Shown piece by piece: positions 1-7,288 of a stretch of 14,778 nt of DNA. This DNA is from Brevundimonas vancanneytii (GTDB lineage: Bacteria > Pseudomonadota > Alphaproteobacteria > Caulobacterales > Caulobacteraceae). The position numbers and the translations under genes were made by a program. A model generated the notes under the pieces. The model was not told where the DNA came from. It did not search any database and saw nothing but the letters and a program-made list of their open reading frames with translations. Every line of letters begins with the position of its first letter. The stretch's first letter is position 1. Location: assembly GCA_945874855.1 (NCBI GenBank), contig CAMCIP010000031.1:1-14778 (forward strand), written 5' to 3'.

Positions 1-565
1 CCTCATGGGCGGCGGCGGCGGCGGCCTCGAACGCGGCCCGACCGGGGGCCGGATCGAACAGATAGCCTTCCAGATAGACCAGGGCGCTGTCGCCGATCAG
101 GGCGGCGTCGACGTCGGCGACCGTCAACTGGTTGGCGGCGCCCAGGAAGGTGCACATGGTGCGCTGGCCGTCGGGGGTCACATTGATCAGACAACGACCG
201 GTGCCCAGGCCGGCCTCGGCCCCGCCGACCAGGGGCGCGACGTCGAAATGCACCCCGGCGGCGCGCACATCATGGGCGAAGACCCCGCCCAGCTGATCGT
301 CGGCCACCTTGCCGACATAGGCGGCGCGCCCGCCGAAGGAGCCGACGCCCGCCACCGTATTGCCGGCCGAGCCACCCGAGGCCTCGACGCCCGCCGCCAT
401 GAGCGCGTACAGGGCCGCGCTCTGGGCCGCGTCGACCAGCTGCATCGATCCCGCCGTCAGGCCATTGGCCTCGAGGAAGGCGGGCTCGCAGGGGGCCAGA
501 ACGTCGACGATGGCGTTGCCGACGGCGCAGATGTCGAAGCGGGCGGGGGAGGGGGTCTGGGTCAT
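1..565 (-). CDS. PfkB-family carbohydrate/adenosine kinase, 3' part outside window
   Basis: This is a ribokinase-like (PfkB) kinase, which transfers phosphate from ATP to a sugar or nucleoside hydroxyl in the cytoplasm. It is read from an ATG at 565-563 and stays open for 188 codons to the window edge, so only the N-terminal part is present. The start MTQTPSPARFDICAVGNAIV is the usual first beta strand of the fold. GGSAGNTVAGVGSFGG (about residues 63-78) is the family's substrate-binding N-terminal signature, followed by AAYVGKVADDQLG. The catalytic C-terminal GAGD motif lies outside the window. Alphaproteobacterial proteins of this form are usually annotated as adenosine kinase, but 2-keto-3-deoxygluconate or fructose kinase cannot be excluded from this half. 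It is divergent from the gene at 682, with 116 bp between the starts. Confidence 0.88.
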   Translation of the reverse strand, partial: MTQTPSPARFDICAVGNAIVDVLAPCEPAFLEANGLTAGSMQLVDAAQSAALYALMAAGVEASGGSAGNTVAGVGSFGGRAAYVGKVADDQLGGVFAHDVRAAGVHFDVAPLVGGAEAGLGTGRCLINVTPDGQRTMCTFLGAANQLTVADVDAALIGDSALVYLEGYLFDPAPGRAAFEAAAAAAHE

Positions 566-681
566 GGCGCGGCCCTTAGCCCGTCTGGCCGTCGGGGACC
601 AGTATTGCCGAAGCTTAACTTGCCTGGCGGCCTGTCCGATCTTCTTGCTTGGCCGGTTCTATCCCCCGGGGTCGTTGTCAC

Positions 682-1380
682 ATGCTCTCTCTCATCCTCG
701 CCCTCCTTGCCCAGGATCCTGTGGTCAAGCCCGAGGGCGCGCGGCTGGCCGATCAGGCTGCCTGCTACACCCTGACGATGACCCGGGGGGATCAGTCCCG
801 GCCGATCGGGCTGACCTGGCAGACGATAGAGCGGGTCCCGCACGAGGGTGGCGTCGCCCTGAAGGTAGTGGTGCATCAGTCCGTCGGCGGCGGCAGCCTG
901 GACATGCGCGACGAGTTTCTGCTGGACCCCGCCACGCTTCGTCCCCTCAGTCTGGTGAACGTCCGGAACGGCGAGACCCATGTCCAGGTCCGCTATCTGG
1001 ATGACCGGATCGTTGGCGAACGGCGCGAAGGGGGCGTGGTGGCGCCCATCGACGTGCCACTGACCGGACCGGTCTGGGACGGCAATCTGTTTGGCCTGAC
1101 CTTCGCGGCACTTCCCTTGGCCGAGGGCGCGGCCTTCTCCCTGCCCTACTGGCAATACGACAAGGGGTTTGGCCGCTTCACCGTGCGCGTCACGGGGACA
1201 GAAACCGTGGCTACGCCGGACGGGCCGGTCGAGGCCTGGGTTCTGGACGCGGGCGCGGACGAGGCGTCGCGCCTGACCTATCTGGTCGCCAGGGGGGACA
1301 ACCGCGAGCTCGGCTACCGGGCCGGCCCCGGGGCGCAGGCCCTGGGTGGCGATTGCGCCGCCCTGTCGGCCGCGTCATGA
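682..1380 (+). CDS. Exported hypothetical protein (232 aa)
   Basis: I do not recognise this family securely. The ATG at 682 gives a very short, hydrophobic N-terminus (MLSLILALLAQDP) resembling a signal peptide or membrane anchor. A TTG 33 bp upstream would add MAGSIPRGRCH and looks less natural. The rest is soluble and alternates short hydrophobic and polar stretches, as in a beta-rich fold: LQVRYLDDR-like strands, PVWDGNLFGLTFAALPL, and LPYWQYDKGFGRFTVRVTGTE near the middle. This resembles periplasmic DUF3108- or LolA-like beta-sheet proteins, but that is an impression of style rather than a motif match. The stop is 7 bp before the ATP-grasp start, so the two are probably co-transcribed and may share a task. 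Residues 21-29 contain an isolated Cys (ADQAACY) with no lipobox. Confidence 0.75.
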   Translation: MLSLILALLAQDPVVKPEGARLADQAACYTLTMTRGDQSRPIGLTWQTIERVPHEGGVALKVVVHQSVGGGSLDMRDEFLLDPATLRPLSLVNVRNGETHVQVRYLDDRIVGERREGGVVAPIDVPLTGPVWDGNLFGLTFAALPLAEGAAFSLPYWQYDKGFGRFTVRVTGTETVATPDGPVEAWVLDAGADEASRLTYLVARGDNRELGYRAGPGAQALGGDCAALSAAS

Positions 1381-1387
1381 CGGGGAC

Positions 1388-2251
1388 ATGAACCCTGTCC
1401 TGCTGACCCCTGACCCCGCCGATCCCTCCTACTCCGGCCAATGGCCCCAGGTGTTGGCGCGGTTGCAGGCGGCGCTGCAGAACCAGGGCGTCGCGTCGCG
1501 ATCCGAGCCCTGGACCGCCCATGTCGACGATGGCGCGGCCCTGGCGGAGGCACCGCTGGTCCTGCCGCTCGTGGCCTGGGGCTATCACCGCGACCATGCC
1601 CGCTGGACCGCCGCCTGCGCGGAGTGGGCCCGGGCGGGCGTGCGCCTGCTGAACCCGCCGGGCGTGCTGGCGTGGAACTCCGACAAATCCTACCTCGGCC
1701 GCCTCGCCGACCGCGGCGTGCCGATCCCGACGACCGTCTGGTCCGACGCCCCGACCCAGGCCGATGTGGAGGCCGCCTTCGACCGCTTCGGCGCGGATGT
1801 GGTCGTCGTGAAGCCCCGCGTTTCCGGCGGCGCGTGGAAGACCCTGCGCCTGTCGCGGGGCGAGCCCCTGACCGACCCGCCCGAGGGCCCGGCCCTGATC
1901 CAGCCCTATCTGCCGTCGATCGAGATCGACGGGGAGACCTCGCTGCTGTTCTTCGACCGCCGCTTCAGCCATGCGGTGAACAAGACCCCGGTCCCCGGCG
2001 ACTTCCGCATCCAGGTCCAGTTCGGCGGCCGCTATCAGGCGGTGACGCCGCCGCCGGACGCCCTCGTCCTGGCCGAGACCGTGCTGGCCGGCATCGACGA
2101 AGACCTGCTCTACGCCCGCATCGACCTGGCCCGCGGCCCGGACGGCGGCTGGCTGCTGATGGAGGCCGAGCTGATCGAGCCGGACCTGTATCTGCTTCAG
2201 GCCCCCGACAGGGGCGAGGCCTTCGCCCGGGCGGTGAAGGGGCGACTCTGA
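1388..2251 (+). CDS. ATP-grasp domain protein of unknown substrate (287 aa)
   Basis: ATP-grasp enzymes form an acyl-phosphate with ATP and join it to an amine or thiol, as in glutathione synthetase and RimK. Here NSDKSYL (98-104) matches the start of the central ATP-grasp region. The ATP-contacting lysine lies in VVVKPRVSGGAW (139-150), the hinge is ALIQPYLPSIEIDGE (169-183), and the Mg-binding end is YARIDL (242-247) followed by LLMEAELIEPDLYL (257-270), with Asp246, Glu259 and Glu261 as likely ligands. The N-terminal 90 residues form a pre-ATP-grasp domain (WGYHRD at 64-69). The ATG at 1388 is preceded by GGGGA. A longer reading from 1346 overlaps the upstream gene and is unlikely. Relatives in alphaproteobacteria are annotated only as ATP-grasp or glutathione-synthetase-like, so the substrate is unknown. 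Confidence 0.88.
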   Translation: MNPVLLTPDPADPSYSGQWPQVLARLQAALQNQGVASRSEPWTAHVDDGAALAEAPLVLPLVAWGYHRDHARWTAACAEWARAGVRLLNPPGVLAWNSDKSYLGRLADRGVPIPTTVWSDAPTQADVEAAFDRFGADVVVVKPRVSGGAWKTLRLSRGEPLTDPPEGPALIQPYLPSIEIDGETSLLFFDRRFSHAVNKTPVPGDFRIQVQFGGRYQAVTPPPDALVLAETVLAGIDEDLLYARIDLARGPDGGWLLMEAELIEPDLYLLQAPDRGEAFARAVKGRL

Positions 2252-2308
2252 GCGCGGTATCGCCGCCGGTCGGTCCATGGCAGGGTCGTCCAAGGATGGA
2301 GGGCGACG

Positions 2309-2683
2309 ATGCGTCCAGCGGTGATGTGCGGCACACTTCTCGGCCTGTCCCTGGCAGGCGCAGGGGCGGCCAGCGCCCAGACCGGGCCCGCCTACATCGG
2401 ACCCCGGCTGCCGATCGGCGATCTCCGGTTCGGCACGGGCCATGTGGTCGCGGTCGACGTGGGACCGGGCCTGCCCCTCTACGTCGGGCCGACCGTCTCC
2501 GTAGGCCGGGGCCCGGCCGAAGACCCGCCGCCTGAGGGCTCGCGGGTCCGCGTCTATGTGGTGGTGCCCGACGTCAGGGTGCGGCCGTCCGAGGTCATCC
2601 TCGAACCGCCGGAGGTGTATCTCCTGCCGCCTCTGCCGAAGACCCCCGCCTCAAGCGACGAGATCGCCGCGAGAGGGACATAG
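2309..2683 (+). CDS. Small exported hypothetical protein (124 aa)
   Basis: The protein begins with a clear Sec signal peptide: a basic residue at position 2, a hydrophobic core of about 15 residues (MCGTLLGLSLAGAGAASA), and a likely cleavage after ASA near residue 23. The mature part of about 100 residues is rich in Pro, Gly and Val (GPGLPLYVGPTVSVGRGP, then VYVVVPDVRVRPSEVILEPP) with no cysteine pair and no recognised domain. That suggests a beta-rich or extended periplasmic or surface protein. A good ribosome site (GGAGG, about 2298-2302) precedes the ATG. It lies 57 bp after the ATP-grasp gene. Its last 33 bp overlap the 3' end of nth on the opposite strand, so the two genes converge tail to tail. 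No function can be assigned. Confidence 0.72.
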   Translation: MRPAVMCGTLLGLSLAGAGAASAQTGPAYIGPRLPIGDLRFGTGHVVAVDVGPGLPLYVGPTVSVGRGPAEDPPPEGSRVRVYVVVPDVRVRPSEVILEPPEVYLLPPLPKTPASSDEIAARGT

Positions 2684-3355
2684 GTCGCGGATCACGCAGG
2701 CCTCGCACCTCGGCTTGCGCGCCAGACAGACATAGCGGCCGTGCAGGATCAGCCAATGGTGGGCCTTGGGCAGCCAGGGCCGGGGCACGACCTGATGCAG
2801 CTGGGCCTCGACCTTGTCCGGCGTGGCGGCATTGGCCAGACCCAGCCGGTGCGCGACGCGGAACACATGGGTATCCACGGCGATGGCGGGCTCTATGCCC
2901 AGTTCGTTCAGCACCACGCTGGCGGTCTTGCGGCCCACGCCCGGCAGGGCCTGCAGGTCGGCGCGGTTCAGGGGGAACTCCCCGCCGTGCCGCTCCAGCA
3001 CCAGGCGGCTGAGGGCGATGACGTTCTTCGCCTTGTTCCGGTACAGGCCGATGGAGGCGATGAAGGGGATCAGGCCTTCCTCCCCCAGCGCCAGCATCTT
3101 CTCCGGTGTGTCGGCCACGGCGAACAGTCTGGCGGTGGCCTTGTTCACTGCGACGTCCGTGGCCTGGGCCGACAGGGCGACCGCGACGGTCAATGTATAG
3201 GGGTCGGTGAAGGTCAGTTCCGTCTTCGGCTCAGGCATGACAGCGGACAGCCGCTCGAAGATGGTTTCGACCCGATCCGCGTCGGGCGGCCAGCCCAGGG
3301 GGCGCGGGGCCCGCCTGGGCGTCCTTGCTGCGCGCTTCGTGACCGGTGCGACCAT
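2651..3355 (-). CDS. nth: Endonuclease III (DNA glycosylase/AP lyase)
   Basis: Endonuclease III removes oxidised pyrimidines from DNA and cuts the abasic site, starting base excision repair. The 234-residue protein has every hallmark: the helix-hairpin-helix LPGVGRKTASVV (137-148) containing catalytic Lys143, the VDTHVFRV segment with catalytic Asp161, and the C-terminal 4Fe-4S cluster motif with Cys210, Cys217, Cys220 and Cys226 spaced C-X6-C-X2-C-X5-C. LSAQATD at 61-67 is the conserved substrate-pocket stretch. Residues 1-25 are a basic, proline-rich extension (TKRAARTPRRAPRP) compared with E. coli Nth (211 aa), common in this group. It is transcribed from the minus strand and converges on the small exported gene. 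The next plus-strand gene starts 95 bp from its ATG. Confidence 0.97.
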   Translation of the reverse strand: MVAPVTKRAARTPRRAPRPLGWPPDADRVETIFERLSAVMPEPKTELTFTDPYTLTVAVALSAQATDVAVNKATARLFAVADTPEKMLALGEEGLIPFIASIGLYRNKAKNVIALSRLVLERHGGEFPLNRADLQALPGVGRKTASVVLNELGIEPAIAVDTHVFRVAHRLGLANAATPDKVEAQLHQVVPRPWLPKAHHWLILHGRYVCLARKPRCEACVIRDLCPSRGDLVA

Positions 3356-3397
3356 ACCCCCACCTCGCCGCCCGCGCGGGCGCGGTCAAGCGGACGG

Positions 3398-3426
3398 TTG
3401 GAAGCGGGCGCGCACGGGTCTAGAAA
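3398..3426 (+). promoter_or_regulatory. Possible promoter for the creatininase-family gene
   Basis: TTGGAAG (3398-3404) is separated by 14 bp from TCTAGAAA (3419-3426). This resembles the Caulobacter-type housekeeping pattern TTGACGS-N10-14-GCTANAWC. It is the only such pair I saw between nth and the gene at 3450, and it would give a leader of about 17-20 nt. The match is partial at both boxes. Confidence 0.35.
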
Positions 3427-3449
3427 ACGGTCAGTTTCCGGAGCGCCCC

Positions 3450-4208
3450 ATGCTGATCCACTTCTCCTCCTGGCCCGAGATCGACGCGCGGCTGAAGACC
3501 ACGAAGACGGTCGTCGTGCCCATCGGCTCCAACGAGCAGCACGGGCCGACAGGTCTGCTGGGCACCGACTGGATGTGCCCGGAGATCATCGCCCATGCGG
3601 CGGAGAAGGCCGACGAGAGCCTGATCGTCGCGCCGACCTTCAACATCGGCATGGCCCAGCACCATCTGGCCTTCGCCGGCACCATCTCCCTGCGCCCCTC
3701 CACCTTCATGGCGGCCATCACCGACTGGGTGCATTCGCTGAACCGGCACGGGTTCGAGCGGATCTATTTCCTGAACGGCCACGGCGGCAATGTGTCGACC
3801 ATCGAGGCGACCTTCTCGGAGCTCTATGCCGACTGGTCCTATGCCGCCGACCGGCCGGAGTTCATGCTGAAGCTCAGGAACTGGTGGGACCTGCCCGGCG
3901 TGACCCCGCTGTGCAACCGCCTGTTTCCGACCGGCCACGGCATGCACGCCACCCCGTCCGAGATCGCCGTGACCCAGGCCGCCTGGCCGGACCGCATCAA
4001 GACCGCGCCGGAGATGACGCCCCGCATCGCCCCGACCGGCCCGATCCGCGACGCCCTCGACTATCGCGCGCGCTTTCCGGACGGCCGCATCGGCTCGGAC
4101 CCGACCCTGGCGTCGCCGGAACATGGCCGCACCATCATCGACGCCGCCGTTCCGGCCCTGCTGAAGGACGTGGCGGAGTTCGCGGCTGAGGCCTTGCCGC
4201 GGACGTGA
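3450..4208 (+). CDS. Creatininase-family metallohydrolase (252 aa)
   Basis: Members are dinuclear Zn/Mn amidohydrolases; characterised ones act on creatinine, formamidopyrimidines or peptide precursors in the cytoplasm. The signatures are intact: GSNEQHGP (27-33) with metal ligands Glu29 and His31, GTDW (38-41) with Asp40, NGHGGN (109-114) with His111, and the C-terminal TGHGMHATPSEIAVT with His166 and Glu171. Length fits the family (about 240-270). The ATG at 3450 follows GGAG at 3440-3443 with 6-bp spacing, which settles the start. The downstream phasin-like gene begins at or just after the stop. The substrate cannot be read from the sequence. True creatininase carries NGHYEN rather than NGHGGN, so this belongs to a sister subgroup usually annotated only as creatininase family. 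Confidence 0.9.
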   Translation: MLIHFSSWPEIDARLKTTKTVVVPIGSNEQHGPTGLLGTDWMCPEIIAHAAEKADESLIVAPTFNIGMAQHHLAFAGTISLRPSTFMAAITDWVHSLNRHGFERIYFLNGHGGNVSTIEATFSELYADWSYAADRPEFMLKLRNWWDLPGVTPLCNRLFPTGHGMHATPSEIAVTQAAWPDRIKTAPEMTPRIAPTGPIRDALDYRARFPDGRIGSDPTLASPEHGRTIIDAAVPALLKDVAEFAAEALPRT

Positions 4209-4228
4209 TTGGGGCCCATGGCCGTCGC

Positions 4229-4729
4229 ATGACCCAGTTCGATCACGTCGTGAAGACCGGCCGCCGCATGGCGCGCAACACCCGCACCGCCGCCGGCACG
4301 GCCCTGGACGGGGGCGAGATGATGCGCGCCTCGGGTGACGTCATCGCCGCGCGGCTGGAGATCATGGCCCAGGGTCTGGCCGACCCGATGCGTGCCGATC
4401 TGAAGGAACTGGCCCTGATGGGCACCGAAAAGGTCGAGGCCCTGTCGGCCTCGGCGGTCGTCGCCGGTCGGGCCCTTTCCGACGTCATGACGACGATGGG
4501 CCGCGACGCGGCCGCGGAGGCCGAGACCGCCTCGCGGGCGCTGGCGGCCATGTCCTCGGCTTCCAGCCCGGCGGCGGCGGCCATCCAGATGACCTGGGCC
4601 CTGGGCTGGTGGAGCCGCGCCGCGGGCCAGGCCCTGGCCGCCAACACCCGCCTGCTCAAGGCCCAGGCCGACGCCCTGGCCCCCCTGCACCGCGCCGCCG
4701 TCGACAATGCGAAGCGGCTGAAACGCTAG
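4229..4729 (+). CDS. Phasin-like protein (166 aa)
   Basis: Phasins are small amphipathic helical proteins that coat polyhydroxyalkanoate granules. This one is almost entirely helix-forming and Ala/Met/Leu-rich with no signal peptide. It shows phasin-like stretches such as RASGDVIAARLEIMAQGLADP near residues 33-53 and a C-terminal segment TWALGWWSRAAGQALAANTR, in which aromatic residues in a helix could insert into a hydrophobic surface. It ends in a basic tail (NAKRLKR). The chosen ATG at 4229 gives MTQFDHVVKTGRR. A GTG at 4205 forming a GTGA overlap with the creatininase stop would add eight residues, and neither start has a strong ribosome site. Its TAG lies in a CTAG palindrome that also holds the stop of the opposing Rieske gene. 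No PHA synthase is nearby, so a role in granules is inference. Confidence 0.72.
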   Translation: MTQFDHVVKTGRRMARNTRTAAGTALDGGEMMRASGDVIAARLEIMAQGLADPMRADLKELALMGTEKVEALSASAVVAGRALSDVMTTMGRDAAAEAETASRALAAMSSASSPAAAAIQMTWALGWWSRAAGQALAANTRLLKAQADALAPLHRAAVDNAKRLKR

Positions 4730-5109
4730 GCCGTACGCACGATTCCGTCCCTGACCTCGACGGGCCAGGGGGTCAGCCGACCGCCGGCGCAGGGGCCGCC
4801 CACGCACAGGCCGGTCAGCGGCTCGAACACGGCCCCGTGCCAGCCGCACAGGATCAGCGACCCGTCCGGCGTCAGATAGCGATCCAGTTCGAGCGCCAGC
4901 GGGTGACCGGCATGGGGACAGCGGTCCACCCATCCCGCCACCGCGCCGTCCCGGCGCACCAGAAAGCCGTGGAAAAAGGCCTCGCCGATCTGCAGCACCA
5001 GGCTGCGCGCGCCGGGGTCGGCCAGATCGGTCTCGGCACACAGGGCCACGCCCGCAGGCGTCTTCCACACGCGGGCGCGCGCTTCGGGCGGAGGCGCGGC
5101 CTCGCTCAC
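4726..5109 (-). CDS. Rieske (2Fe-2S) ferredoxin-like protein (127 aa)
   Basis: This is a single-domain Rieske protein, a small electron carrier with a 2Fe-2S cluster bound by two Cys and two His. The motif is complete: CPHAGHPL (Cys64, His66) and CGWHGAVF (Cys88, His91), with 21 residues between the two halves. The GTG at 5109 overlaps the gpsA stop as GTGA, so translation is probably coupled to gpsA. The reading frame stays open upstream through gpsA on the same strand, but that extension is a high-GC artefact and the Rieske domain fits 127 residues. There is no membrane anchor or twin-arginine signal, unlike the bc1 Rieske subunit, so it should be cytoplasmic. It may serve an oxygenase or act as a stand-alone ferredoxin, but no oxygenase gene is in view. 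Confidence 0.9.
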   Translation of the reverse strand: MSEAAPPPEARARVWKTPAGVALCAETDLADPGARSLVLQIGEAFFHGFLVRRDGAVAGWVDRCPHAGHPLALELDRYLTPDGSLILCGWHGAVFEPLTGLCVGGPCAGGRLTPWPVEVRDGIVRTA

Positions 5110-6104
5110 GCCCGCTCGACCTTCAGCGGGCGCGAAAGCAGGTCCTCGATGGCTTCGGCCGCCGTGGTTTCGCCGCACAGCAGCCGGTCCACGGCGACGC
5201 AGATCGGCATGTCGACATCGAGAAGGCGGGCCAGGCTGCGCACCGCCGGCGCACTTTCCAGACCCTCGGCCACGCTGCGCTTGCCCGCCAGCGCCTGTTC
5301 CACCGTCTGGCCCTGACCGAGGGCGAGGCCCAGGCTCATATTGCGCGACTGGGGGCTGGAGCAGGTCAGGACCAGGTCGCCGAGGCCGCACAGGCCCGCC
5401 ACCGTCTCGGCCCGTCCGCCCAGGGCCACGCCCAGACGGGTCATCTCCACAAAGCCGCGGGTGATCAGGGCGGCATGGGCGCTGCGGCCCAGAATCATGC
5501 CCTCCGACACGCCGCAGGCGATCGCCAGCACATTCTTGACCGCCCCGCCGACCTCGGCCCCGATCAGGTCGTCGGCCAGATAGGGGCGGAAGGCGGGCGA
5601 GGACAGCGCCTGCATCAGCGCCTCGCCGAGGGCGGCGTCGGCGCAGGCCAGGGTGACGGCCGTCGGCAGGCCGCGCGCCACCTCGGCCGCGAAACTGGGG
5701 CCCGACAGCACCGCCGCCGGGGCCTCGGGCAGGACCTGGGCGAGCACATCGGTCATCAGGGCCAGGGAGCCGCGCTCCACCCCCTTGGCGCACAGCACCA
5801 CGGGCACACCCGGCCGGGCATGGGAGGCGAAGGCGGTCAATGTGGTCCGCAGGTGCTGGGCCGGCGGCACGGCCAGGATCAGGTCGCACGCCGCCAGATC
5901 GGCCATGTCGCCGGTCGCCCGGATGGCGGGATCCAGCGCCACGCCGGGCAGGAAGGCGGCGTTCTCATGGGCGGCATTGACGCTCTCGACCACCTCGGCC
6001 TCGCGCGCCTGCAAGGTCACCGCCAGCCCGGCCCGGGCACACACCTGGGCCAGGGCTGTGCCCCAGGCGCCGCCGCCGATCACCCCCGCCGTCGCGAACC
6101 GCAT
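5106..6104 (-). CDS. gpsA: Glycerol-3-phosphate dehydrogenase [NAD(P)+]
   Basis: GpsA reduces dihydroxyacetone phosphate to sn-glycerol 3-phosphate, the backbone of membrane phospholipids. The 332-residue protein has the Rossmann start AGVIGGGAWGTALA (6-19), the CAKG segment (Lys107), GPSFAAEVARG (135-145), catalytic Lys190 in GAVKNVLAIACG, GLCGLGDLVLTC (237-248) and SSPQSRNMSLG (249-259), then SVAEGLESAP (277-286). All are typical and the length is normal. The ATG at 6104 lies 10 bp beyond the tsaD stop, and the end overlaps the Rieske gene by 4 bp. This makes an operon tsaD-gpsA-Rieske on the minus strand. The tsaD-gpsA pairing is common in alphaproteobacteria. Nothing in it looks damaged. 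Confidence 0.97.
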   Translation of the reverse strand: MRFATAGVIGGGAWGTALAQVCARAGLAVTLQAREAEVVESVNAAHENAAFLPGVALDPAIRATGDMADLAACDLILAVPPAQHLRTTLTAFASHARPGVPVVLCAKGVERGSLALMTDVLAQVLPEAPAAVLSGPSFAAEVARGLPTAVTLACADAALGEALMQALSSPAFRPYLADDLIGAEVGGAVKNVLAIACGVSEGMILGRSAHAALITRGFVEMTRLGVALGGRAETVAGLCGLGDLVLTCSSPQSRNMSLGLALGQGQTVEQALAGKRSVAEGLESAPAVRSLARLLDVDMPICVAVDRLLCGETTAAEAIEDLLSRPLKVERA

Positions 6105-6114
6105 GACTGCCTCC

Positions 6115-7248
6115 TCAGGCCTTGGCGCCCTTGCGGCCCGCCGGGTGGATAGGGTCGGACAGCGCGGTCGCCTCGTCCAGCGGCCACCGTGGCCGCGCCG
6201 CGACGTCCAGGGGCGAGGTCAGGCCCAGGGCCAGCCGCTCGGCCCCCGCCAGGGCGATCATGGCGGCATTGTCCGTGCAATAGGCCAGAGGCGGGGCGAG
6301 GAACCGGAACCCGCGGCTGGCCGCCGCCTGCTCCAGCCCGGTCCGAACCGCGCGGTTGGCCGCCACCCCGCCCGCCACGACAAAGGCCCGGTCGACACCG
6401 GCGGGCGCGGCCTCTGCCCAGGCCTCCATGGCCCGGCCCGACCGCTCGACCAGCTGGCGCACGATGGCGGCCTGGACCGCCGCAGCCAGGTCGGCACGGT
6501 CGGCGTCTGCTGTCAGGGTCTGGGCGATGCGGGCCGCCGCCGTCTTCAGGCCCGAGAAGGAGAAGTCGCAGTCCTTGCGGCCCAGCAGCGCGCGCGGAAG
6601 GGCGAACCGGTCCGGATTGCCGCCTGCCGCCGCCCGCTCCAGGGCCGGGCCGCCCGGATAGCCGAGGCCCAGGGACTTGGCGATCTTGTCGAAGGCCTCG
6701 CCGGCGGCGTCGTCGATCGTCGCCCCCAGCCGCCGCACCTGTCCGACGCCGCGCACGTCCAGCAGCTGGCAATGGCCGCCCGAGACCAGCAGCAGCAGGA
6801 AGGGATAGGCCACCGGCTCGCTCAGACGGGCCGATACGGCATGGCCCTCCAGATGATTGACCGCCACCAGCGGCAGGCCACGGGCCAGGGCCACGGCCTT
6901 GGCGTAGCTCAGCCCCACCATGACCCCGCCGATCAGGCCAGGTCCGGCGGTGGCCGCAACCCCGTCCAGTCCCGACCAGTCCAGACCGGAACCGGCCAGG
7001 GCGCGTCGCACCACGCCGTCGATGGCCTCCACATGGCTGCGGGCCGCGATCTCGGGCACCACCCCGCCATAGGCGGCATGATCGTCGATCTGGCTGTGGA
7101 CCACGGAGGACAGCACCTCGACCCCGCCGTCGGCGGCCAGGCGGACGACCGCCGCGGCGGTTTCGTCGCAGCTGGTTTCCAGCCCCAGAACCGTCAGCGC
7201 CGCGGTTGCCGGGTCCGACCCCCTGCTATAGTCCGGGCTCTGACGCAT
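6115..7248 (-). CDS. tsaD: tRNA threonylcarbamoyladenosine transferase TsaD
   Basis: TsaD (Kae1/Gcp) places the threonylcarbamoyl group on A37 of tRNAs reading ANN codons, working with TsaB, TsaC and TsaE. The 377 residues show the ASKHA fold: VLGLETSCDET (20-30), the metal-binding pair His132 and His136 in NHLEGH, VSGGHCQL (155-162), DDAAGEAFDKIAKSLGLGYP (179-198), VAGGVAANRAVR (291-302) and CTDNAAMIA (324-332) with the metal ligand Asp326. HLEGH replaces the more usual HMEAH but keeps both histidines. The first 18 residues (MRQSPDYSRGSDPATAAL) precede the conserved core. No later in-frame start exists before it, so the ATG at 7248 stands. The DNA for this extension carries the likely hemC promoter on the other strand. 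Confidence 0.97.
   Translation of the reverse strand: MRQSPDYSRGSDPATAALTVLGLETSCDETAAAVVRLAADGGVEVLSSVVHSQIDDHAAYGGVVPEIAARSHVEAIDGVVRRALAGSGLDWSGLDGVAATAGPGLIGGVMVGLSYAKAVALARGLPLVAVNHLEGHAVSARLSEPVAYPFLLLLVSGGHCQLLDVRGVGQVRRLGATIDDAAGEAFDKIAKSLGLGYPGGPALERAAAGGNPDRFALPRALLGRKDCDFSFSGLKTAAARIAQTLTADADRADLAAAVQAAIVRQLVERSGRAMEAWAEAAPAGVDRAFVVAGGVAANRAVRTGLEQAAASRGFRFLAPPLAYCTDNAAMIALAGAERLALGLTSPLDVAARPRWPLDEATALSDPIHPAGRKGAKA
7206..7232 (+). promoter_or_regulatory. Likely housekeeping promoter for hemC-hemD
   Basis: TTGCCGG (7206-7212), 12 bp, then GCTATAGT (7225-7232) on the plus strand. This agrees with the Caulobacter sigma-73 pattern TTGACGS-N10-14-GCTANAWC at 6 of 7 and 6 of 8 positions with ideal spacing. 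Initiation near 7239 would give a leader of about 50 nt before hemC. The site lies inside the 5' coding end of tsaD on the opposite strand, so the two divergent transcripts overlap. Confidence 0.6.
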
Positions 7249-7288
7249 GGGTCCGAGTTAGAGGCCCGGGGGGAGGCGCGCAACGTCC

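Noticed and set aside
1211..2443. A 410-codon minus-strand open frame opposite the ATP-grasp gene
   Set aside because: The composition is of the shadow type (Arg, Gly, Gln, Pro rich) with no motif. The opposite strand holds a convincing ATP-grasp protein.
4726..5889. A 387-codon version of the Rieske gene extending across gpsA
   Set aside because: The extra N-terminal 260 residues are out-of-frame gpsA DNA with no domain. The GTG at 5109 overlapping the gpsA stop gives a normal single-domain Rieske protein.
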